A stretch of 10,365 nucleotides of DNA from Alphaproteobacteria bacterium (GTDB lineage: Bacteria; Pseudomonadota; Alphaproteobacteria; ATCC43930; CGMCC-115725): contig JAFAHP010000247.1 of assembly GCA_019237175.1 (NCBI GenBank), positions 1-10,365 of the forward strand. Direction: 5' to 3'. A model generated the notes under the pieces. The model was not told where the DNA came from and made no database searches. It worked only from the letters and a program-made list of their open reading frames with translations. The translations under genes were made by a program, and so were the position numbers. Shown here one piece after another: positions 6,544 through 10,365 of this stretch; positions within the stretch are counted from its first letter, which is position 1, and every line of letters begins with the position of its first letter.

Positions 6544-7055
6544 TACCAGCGGTCTGAATTGGGAACACGCTGAAGAGGTGATTGATGGATTGAGGCCTCG
6601 AGCCTCCCGCGCTCCGCTTGCTGGGAGAGGTAATAGGGTGCGCGGCCAAAACTCTTATCGGCTTGCAGCCCGCGGAGATCTTATGCCCGGACTGTCGCAA
6701 CAAGGTATTAGGCTGGGGTCCGCGGTTTATCGGGACCGCCCGAGACGGCGACAACGCGGTCGGTGATGCGATGCCACCATTGGCGGTTGTCCTCGTGATG
6801 TCGAGCCGCGCCATTGGTGTGCGCGCCAGGGTCGGGATTTCGCAAAACTGCTTTCGCGGGATTGCGGGGGGCTTCTGCTGAGCGCTGTGGTTGGAAACCG
6901 CAAGACTGCCGGCCGCACGCCTGGCTTGAAGCGCGGCGCGAAACGACTGACCCAGGAACCCCGGCACGTAACGCCAGGACCGAACGCGCAGCCGCGTCAC
7001 CGAAACAAAGGCAAAAGCGAATTGACCTTCGCAGCCCGGAACAGGTGTCCGTTTC
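6544..7055. other. Region without a recognisable gene
   Basis: About 510 bases following the hydrolase. Open frames cross it on both strands (for example a minus-strand one covering 6449-7000), but they overlap the hydrolase end or are rich in Arg, Pro and Ser, with no ribosome binding site or motif. I see no terminator with a U tract after the hydrolase stop and no RNA gene. It may be decayed sequence. Confidence 0.6.
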
Positions 7056-7250
7056 TCACGTCAAAAGATCGTGCGCTTTGAGCAGCCTGACCAGTTCCGC
7101 CGCCCATTCCCGAGCCTCCGCCACCTTTCCGGCATCGCGGAAGGCAAGAGCCTTTGCCAAGGCTTTGTTGAGCGCCGACCGCTCAGCCCCGGATAGCTTT
7201 CCCAATAGTACGGCTCGGGCGGGACGAGTGGCGGGTGCAATGCTGAGCAT
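7056..7250 (-). CDS. Small hypothetical helical protein (64 residues)
   Basis: 64 residues from the ATG at 7250. The sequence is Ala/Leu-rich with regular charged positions, for example LNKALAKALAFRDAGKV followed by EAREWAAELVRLL, consistent with two amphipathic helices. This protein-like pattern, not seen on the other frames, is the main reason for the call. The ribosome binding site is poor (AGTAGAG abuts the ATG). The reading frame is open back to 7307, but without a start. It is the last of a chain of short minus-strand frames beginning near 7465. No family is recognised and no function is proposed. Confidence 0.5.
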   Translation of the reverse strand: MLSIAPATRPARAVLLGKLSGAERSALNKALAKALAFRDAGKVAEAREWAAELVRLLKAHDLLT

Positions 7251-7269
7251 CTCTACTGGTCCAATGGTT

Positions 7270-7308
7270 CTAGCGTTGATTGAGCGGGCGATAGATCTCG
7301 ACGGTCAT
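7270..7308 (-). CDS. Possible 12-codon mini-ORF in an overlapping chain
   Basis: MTVEIYRPLNQR, whose ATG overlaps the stop of the preceding mini-ORF (TGATGA at 7310-7305) and which ends 19 bases before the 64-residue gene. It may be the surviving N-terminus of a longer gene that once ran into that frame. Too short to assess alone. Confidence 0.2.
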   Translation of the reverse strand: MTVEIYRPLNQR

Positions 7309-7412
7309 CACTTCGATCGCGGCGTCTCGGTTTGCGGGCCGGCCGGCGGTGGGGCCGGTGCTTGAGAAAAGCGCTTCGGCGAACTCGCGATCTCGAGATC
7401 GAGCGTGATCAT
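7308..7412 (-). CDS. Possible 34-codon ORF in an overlapping chain
   Basis: From the ATG at 7412 (in an ATGA overlap with the stop of an 18-codon frame starting at 7465) to TGA at 7310-7308. It begins MITLDLEIASSPKRF and continues Pro/Ala-rich. GAGG lies 11 bases upstream of the ATG, at the edge of useful spacing. The overlaps on both sides suggest translational coupling; the protein is not recognised. Confidence 0.25.
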   Translation of the reverse strand: MITLDLEIASSPKRFSQAPAPPPAGPQTETPRSK

Positions 7413-7624
7413 TTTCTCGGGAACCTCGGCGGGCCGATCGTGATATCGGTACCGGGGTGCGGCATTGTAACCGCGCCAATCTGCCTCTGCCGGTCACCCA
7501 AGAGACGACGAGCCTATGCCGTAAGAGGAATCGGGGGCGTTTTTGCGGCTGTATTTTTTTCGTTGGGCACTCATAGGTCAAGCTCTGTGTTCACCACGAG
7601 GAACCTCAGAGATAGGAGCCGTGG

Positions 7625-7900
7625 ATGGCAATCGAGACGAGAGAGCTCTACAACAGCCCCAACGGGGACCGGTGGTTTCTCAGCCGCGATCCTGCATCCG
7701 GCGCCGTGTTCATTAGGCACGAGCCGAACGCTCCATCCGGCGGCCGGCCGAGCCATATCGATATCGGCGCGTTCCTCAGCAGGGGGACGCGGAACCCCGA
7801 ACATCAGGCGCTCTTAGATCTGATTGGAACGCTGATCGAGAAGAGCCGCGATGAATCTGGAGGAGCGCTCCAATCCGGCACAGTGCTTCCGCCGCCGTAG
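7625..7900 (+). CDS. Small conserved-looking hypothetical protein (91 residues)
   Basis: 91 residues from the ATG at 7625, with AGGAG and a six-base spacer upstream, one of the best ribosome binding sites in the window. The N-terminal half, RELYNSPNGDRWFLSRD, then FIRHEPNAPSGG and HIDIGAFL, reads like a compact beta-rich domain. The C-terminal part EHQALLDLIGTLIEK is helical. I have the impression that this family is common in Bradyrhizobium-type genomes as an uncharacterised protein, but I cannot verify it. There is no signal peptide or membrane segment. It is convergent with the exported protein gene at 7997. Function unknown. Confidence 0.8.
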   Translation: MAIETRELYNSPNGDRWFLSRDPASGAVFIRHEPNAPSGGRPSHIDIGAFLSRGTRNPEHQALLDLIGTLIEKSRDESGGALQSGTVLPPP

Positions 7901-7911
7901 GCTCGGCCATT

Positions 7912-7939
7912 CCGACCGGATCGGATCCCTCCTGGTCGG
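7912..7939. repeat. Inverted repeat between two convergent genes
   Basis: CCGACC (7912-7917) and GGTCGG (7934-7939) form a 6-bp stem around a 16-base loop that itself contains GGATC/GATCC. It lies between the convergent genes ending at 7900 and 7997 and could aid termination, but no U tract follows on either strand. Confidence 0.25.
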
Positions 7940-7996
7940 CGGACGCGACGCACCGTCTATGTCAAATCGATGTTGCCGTCCCGAAAAGGGCATCGG

Positions 7997-8473
7997 CTAG
8001 CGCAGCTCGATCCGCACCACGTCGCGGACGCTGCGCCCACCGTAGCGGTCACCCGGGACCACCAAACGCAGCGGTATGAGCTTGCCGTTTTGGCGATAGG
8101 CCAGAAGTACCTGCTTACCCTCGAAATCCGGATCAATCTCCGCCACCGCCAGCACGGCGGCATAGCCGTCGCGCCCGGTCACCATGATGGCTCGGCGGAT
8201 GCGCGTTCCTCGATCGCCGCCCAACGCGCGCACGTGTTCGAGTACGGACCAGAGCAACCCACCCGTGAAGTTTTCCTGTTCAGGGCCGTGTCCCGTCAGG
8301 AACAAAATGTGCTCTTGTACGGCTGGCAACTGCTCGACCATTGCCCGGTCGACCGAATGCTTCAGTCCGTCGGATTGGGTGATGACGACAGTTTGGTCAG
8401 ATGCCGGCGACGTGTAACCCGCGAGCGCGAGCGATGCACCCGTCAGCACCGCGGCAAGAGCATGAAAGCGCAC
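7997..8473 (-). CDS. Exported protein resembling a molybdopterin-binding oxidoreductase domain, cofactor cysteine apparently missing
   Basis: 158 residues from the GTG at 8473. A hydrophobic N-terminus (residues 3-20) followed by SPAS looks like a Sec signal peptide; n-region charge is weak. LALAGY resembles a lipobox but has Tyr where Cys would be. The mature part has the order seen in sulfite-oxidase/YedY-type molybdopterin domains: FTGGLLWSVLEHV (69-81), DGYAAVLAVAEIDP, then LLAYRQNGKLIPLRLVVPGD (123-142, compare LAYxxNGxxLP...RLVVPG) and a final VRDVVRIEL. The only cysteine-bearing segment that ligates molybdenum is absent, so catalysis is doubtful. The start overlaps by one base the stop of an upstream damaged gene (TAGTG), suggesting an operon. 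Confidence 0.78.
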   Translation of the reverse strand: MRFHALAAVLTGASLALAGYTSPASDQTVVITQSDGLKHSVDRAMVEQLPAVQEHILFLTGHGPEQENFTGGLLWSVLEHVRALGGDRGTRIRRAIMVTGRDGYAAVLAVAEIDPDFEGKQVLLAYRQNGKLIPLRLVVPGDRYGGRSVRDVVRIELR

Positions 8474-8691
8474 TACTTGGCGATCATGACGTGGGAGCCT
8501 TCGATCATCGCGACCACATCATCGCCAACCCGGGGCAGGGCCGTCAACTACCTGGGTCTATGATCACCGAGGTGACAACCCCGTTCTTCCCGATAACGTT
8601 GGGCCCATGGCTGGTGGCCTGACCCTCCGCACGCGAAGTCTTCCGCCCTCGTTATGCGCGCGCGAGCCCCATCAGCAACTCGGGGCGTCAT
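8473..8691 (-). pseudogene. Frameshifted small gene (~72 codons) in an operon
   Basis: Starting at ATG 8691, frame 1 gives MTPRVADGARARITRAED. The protein-like sequence then continues in another frame as EGQATSHGPNVIGKNGVV, then TSVIIDPGS (to 8547), and returns to frame 1 as TALPRVGDDVVAMIEGSH followed by VMIAK and TAG (8475-8473). Adding a single T in the run near 8547 would join PGS to LTALPRVGDD directly. The start is three bases after the stop of the 59-residue gene, and the stop shares a base with the next gene's GTG. Such tight spacing argues for a genuine ancestral gene broken by two compensating indels, or for sequencing errors. The protein family is not recognised. Confidence 0.55.
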
Positions 8692-8694
8692 CGT

Positions 8695-8874
8695 TCACGC
8701 TGCCTGTCGATCGTACACGCCGGCTGGCGGCGAGACCACCGCAAGGATCTCGCAGTCATCGCACGGCACCTGCACCGCGTAGATTCCGTCCCCTCGGCTG
8801 CGCACCACATAAAAAGTGATGCCCATGTTGAACGCGAGCTTCTTGGCGTAGTAGCGGGCCCGCTCTTCGGTCAT
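8695..8874 (-). CDS. Small hypothetical protein (59 residues)
   Basis: 59 residues from ATG 8874 to TGA 8697-8695, with a strong ribosome binding site (GGGAGGAGA, about eight bases upstream). It opens MTEERARYYAKKLAFNMG, then ITFYVVRSRGDGIYAVQVPC, then DDCEILAVVSPPAG. This reads as one helix plus a short beta sheet, with a CDDC pair at residues 40-43. It is too short for many gene finders, yet the ribosome binding site and the balanced composition are convincing. It heads a minus-strand cluster: 3 bases to the damaged gene, which overlaps the exported molybdopterin-like protein. Two bases upstream of its ATG a further frame ends (TAG 8879-8877), hinting at another decayed member. Function unknown. 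Confidence 0.75.
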   Translation of the reverse strand: MTEERARYYAKKLAFNMGITFYVVRSRGDGIYAVQVPCDDCEILAVVSPPAGVYDRQAA

Positions 8875-8879
8875 CGCTA

Positions 8880-9484
8880 GCTCTCCTCCCCGGTGCCGGC
8901 GGGACAGCTTTCCGAACCTTCGGAACGGCGCTCGATTTCATCGATGTGATCGGCGCGTTCGACGGCTCAAAAAGCCGTAACTGCTTGTTGACGCTTGCGC
9001 GCCCCCAAGAATGTTCGATTCCCGCACTTCTTCAGGACTCATGGCAATGCGGGTAACACTGGCGGCTTCGACGGGTTCCTCGCCGAGATGTGTTCAAAAA
9101 GTGTCAGAGAGACCCTGCAAGTGAACATCTGGACGATTCTGGGCCCTTGCAGCGGTTGGCTAAGCAAAGATCGAGCGCCTGAGGCGTACCAGCCCGCCCT
9201 TGTCGCAGCTTTAAACGTGCGTCCTGAGATGCGAAGTTTGCGAAGGGGCTGTACGAATTAGGTAACCGTCAGGCCTTTCCCAAGCGTCATCGCCCGATGT
9301 GAAATCAGACAATTCTGTCACGAAACTATGCAAAGCATCGACGTTATCGTCATTAGTGGTTCTAAACCCACCCGATTACTGCCGGTTGTGATGGAGTTCC
9401 ACCCAATCAGCCAACGACTCGCCCCATCCCCATTGCGACCAGAGACCGTAACCGGGTCGGAAATCGCGTCGAGCGGTCAATGAG
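8880..9484. other. Long stretch without a convincing gene
   Basis: About 600 bases. A minus-strand frame from 8966 to the TAG at 8877 reads protein-like (ADHIDEIERRSEGSES, then CPAGTGEES) but has no start codon and may be the tail of a lost gene. A 6-bp hairpin, ACGGCT/AGCCGT, lies at 8962-8978. The plus-strand frame at 8995-9261 has no ribosome binding site or motif. Nothing else is seen. Confidence 0.5.
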
Positions 9485-9502
9485 ATGTGAACCCCCTCAC
9501 AT
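9485..9502. promoter_or_regulatory. Perfect CRP-type palindrome
   Basis: ATGTGA-N6-TCACAT, containing TGTGA (9486-9490) and TCACA (9497-9501) with a six-base spacer: the exact core of the E. coli CRP consensus. It is centred about 60 bases before the ATG at 9554, a typical activator distance. Whether a CRP-family regulator of this host recognises this sequence is unknown. Confidence 0.5.
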
Positions 9503-9553
9503 TTGGCCGCGTCAATTGGCACCATCTATCCATGAGGATTAGAGGAGCGAGGA

Positions 9554-9892
9554 ATGAAAGCGGCATTGCTCCATATTCACGACGCGATCGAAGAGTTGCG
9601 CCGATCTGCTGGACCGGTAGCGGTTATCTCAATTTTAGAGGAAGCACAGGCCAGCCTGATGCACGACGTCTTTGGCATGCGCTCGGCGCCAAATCAGCAT
9701 CACCGCTTGGATGATCGCCCGATCAGCGATTGGACCCTTGGCCCTGACGAACCGATGCCCCATCATGGGGCGGCACATTTCTCAATATCGGAAGTGGGCC
9801 ATGAACCTTGGCGCCGGCCTTGGGATCGCGGTTCGGGAGCTCGCCACCGGAGTGGCGCGGTCGATTACCAGCCGGTGGTTGCCATCCGGTAG
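9554..9892 (+). CDS. Hypothetical protein (112 residues), C-terminal half doubtful
   Basis: Starts at ATG 9554 behind a purine-rich GAGGAGCGAGGA, so translation initiation looks real. Residues 1-42 (KAALLHIHDAIEELRRSAGP, with VAVISILEEAQASLMHDVFG following) are plausible amphipathic helices. From about residue 50 the composition changes to His, Pro, Arg and Trp-rich sequence with no clear structure, and a second frame opens over the same bases (9672-9938), so an indel near 9690 is possible. A perfect CRP-type palindrome lies upstream. The gene ends 48 bases before the tRNA fragment and may have been altered by rearrangement at that junction. No family is recognised. Confidence 0.5.
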   Translation: MKAALLHIHDAIEELRRSAGPVAVISILEEAQASLMHDVFGMRSAPNQHHRLDDRPISDWTLGPDEPMPHHGAAHFSISEVGHEPWRRPWDRGSGARHRSGAVDYQPVVAIR

Positions 9893-9940
9893 CGGCAGCG
9901 GTGCGACCACCCCGGTACGGCTTCTAAGCTATTGCTAAAG

Positions 9941-9990
9941 TGGCGCACCCAGCGAGATTCGAACTCACGACCTCTGCCTTCGGAGGGCAA
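9941..9990 (-). repeat. tRNA-Arg(CCG) 3' fragment, attachment site of an integrated element
   Basis: On the minus strand the sequence runs from the anticodon stem TTGCC, loop CTCCGAA (anticodon CCG), stem GGCAG, variable AGGTC, T arm GTGAG-TTCGAAT-CTCGC, acceptor TGGGTGC, discriminator G, to an encoded CCA (9943-9941). The D arm and 5' acceptor strand (expected GCACCCA) are not found upstream (9991 onward), so this is a 3' half, not a working tRNA. This is what an element that integrates into the 3' end of a tRNA gene leaves at its distal junction. The integrase gene begins about 170 bases away, on the element side. Confidence 0.82.
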
Positions 9991-10105
9991 TTCCGCACAT
10001 TTGCGACCATTTGAGACTTCCCCGATAGTCCCTGTAAGACTCCCGTGGTTCCGCCATATCAGCATTGATCACCGTTGCCTTTGTTTGCTATGTTTTGTGC
10101 GTTCC

Positions 10106-10143
10106 TGCTTGCTATATGCTCGCTAGCAAGCAGCTAGCAAGCA
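10106..10143. repeat. Inverted and direct repeats over the integrase start region
   Basis: TGCTTGCTA (10106-10114) and TAGCAAGCA (10124-10132) are a perfect 9-bp inverted repeat with a nine-base spacer. TAGCAAGCA recurs at 10135-10143, 11 bases further on, about one helical turn. The cluster lies 15-50 bases before the likely integrase start and includes TATATG, which could be part of a -10 element. It is a candidate operator or a binding site for integrase or a recombination directionality factor. Confidence 0.55.
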
Positions 10144-10157
10144 AAGAGACGAAGGTG

Positions 10158-10365
10158 ATGCGGAAGGCAATCGGACTGCGCGAGGTACGGGCGCTGGCAT
10201 CGGGGCAGATCATCTGGGATCTCACCGTTACGGGGTTTGCCGCTCGGCGTCAGAAAAGCGCGGCGGTGACTTACTTCGCGTTCTACCGCACGGTGGAGGG
10301 GAGGCAGCGCTGGCACAAAATCGGCCGCCACGGTGCGCCGTGGACCCCAGAGACAGCTCGGCAGG
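10158..10365 (+). CDS. int: Tyrosine-type site-specific integrase, N-terminal part
   Basis: The first 69 codons are present; the gene runs off the right edge. The sequence WDLTVTGFAARRQKSAAVTY, then FAFYRTVEGRQRWHKIGRHG followed by PWTPETAR, is the N-terminal arm-type DNA-binding domain of phage/ICE integrases (DUF4102-like, three-stranded beta sheet). The catalytic core with the R-H-R-Y residues lies outside the window. The ATG at 10158 was chosen; an in-frame ATG at 10116 would add 14 residues encoded by the repeat cluster and lacks a ribosome binding site. The position beside a tRNA 3' fragment agrees with an integrase using tRNA-Arg(CCG) as its site. Confidence 0.88.
   Translation, partial: MRKAIGLREVRALASGQIIWDLTVTGFAARRQKSAAVTYFAFYRTVEGRQRWHKIGRHGAPWTPETARQ

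Larger units (their letters stand above)
7251..7624. other. Sparse region holding only mini-ORFs
   Basis: 374 bases between two small genes. Apart from the overlapping minus-strand mini-ORFs (7270-7465) I see nothing that qualifies as a gene. The stretch 7510-7570 is T-rich on the plus strand, including a run of seven T, and probably carries the promoter region of the gene at 7625, although no convincing hexamers stand out. Confidence 0.4.

Noticed and set aside
5433..6557. 374-codon plus-strand open frame
   Set aside because: It is a shifted frame of the serine hydrolase, Arg-rich and without motifs.
6592..6632. GAGGCCTC palindrome and CTCCC/GGGAG pair after the hydrolase, considered as an IS end or terminator
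   Set aside because: No U tract, no transposase and no matching terminal repeat elsewhere in the window.
6449..7000. 183-codon minus-strand open frame
   Set aside because: It overlaps the hydrolase 3' end, has low-complexity Ser/Arg/Pro composition and no ribosome binding site.
9009..9030. GTTCGATTCCCGC resembling a tRNA T arm
   Set aside because: The flanking bases cannot form the 5-bp T stem and there is no matching acceptor or anticodon arm.
9757..9771. GCCCCAT-C-ATGGGGC palindrome
   Set aside because: A one-base centre cannot form a hairpin loop, and the site lies inside an ORF with no partner copy; likely chance.
9865..10126. Open frames on both strands across the tRNA fragment
   Set aside because: The reading SNSRPLPSEG is the familiar artefact of translating tRNA sequence; these are not genes.
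1..10365. CRISPR array, rRNA, riboswitch
   Set aside because: No regularly spaced repeats, no rRNA-like sequence and no recognised riboswitch core were seen.

Overview
The window looks like chromosome of a GC-rich alphaproteobacterium, most likely Hyphomicrobiales and in my judgement Bradyrhizobium-like. The reasons are the codon use, a class II (plant-type) DAHP synthase next to glutathione reductase, the style of the small conserved proteins, and a tRNA-Arg(CCG) used as an integration site. No species call is possible from the sequence alone.

Left part (1-2710, all minus strand): glutathione reductase (gor), a 185-residue uncharacterised protein and a Doc-type Fic toxin run toward the first 19 codons of aroG (class II DAHP synthase), which is cut by the window edge. 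The toxin pair appears to be inserted between gor and aroG. Between doc and aroG lies the most interesting structure in the window. It is a 21-codon reading frame with six Phe/Trp/Tyr codons, followed by four mutually exclusive pairing segments, as expected for a ribosome-mediated attenuator controlling the first step of aromatic amino acid synthesis.

Middle part (2948-6543): a class I SAM-dependent methyltransferase (plus), an MmgE/PrpD-family protein (minus), and a divergently transcribed serine beta-lactamase-like hydrolase (plus). All three have clear ribosome binding sites.

Right-centre (6544-9553) is sparse. It holds small hypothetical genes, several too short for ordinary ORF calling. 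These include a chain of overlapping mini-ORFs (7056-7465), a 91-residue conserved-looking protein (7625-7900), and a compact minus-strand operon (8874-7997). That operon encodes a 59-residue protein, a frameshift-damaged ~72-residue gene, and an exported protein resembling a fragment of the molybdopterin-binding oxidoreductase fold. Long stretches carry no convincing gene.

Right end (9485-10365): a perfect CRP-type palindrome precedes a small hypothetical gene. After it comes a 3' fragment of tRNA-Arg(CCG) on the minus strand, and then the start of a tyrosine-type integrase on the plus strand with an inverted and direct repeat cluster over its start. The polarity of the tRNA fragment places the integrated element to the right of about 9990 and ordinary chromosome to its left. 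An intact tRNA-Arg(CCG) is predicted at the far end of the element, outside this window.
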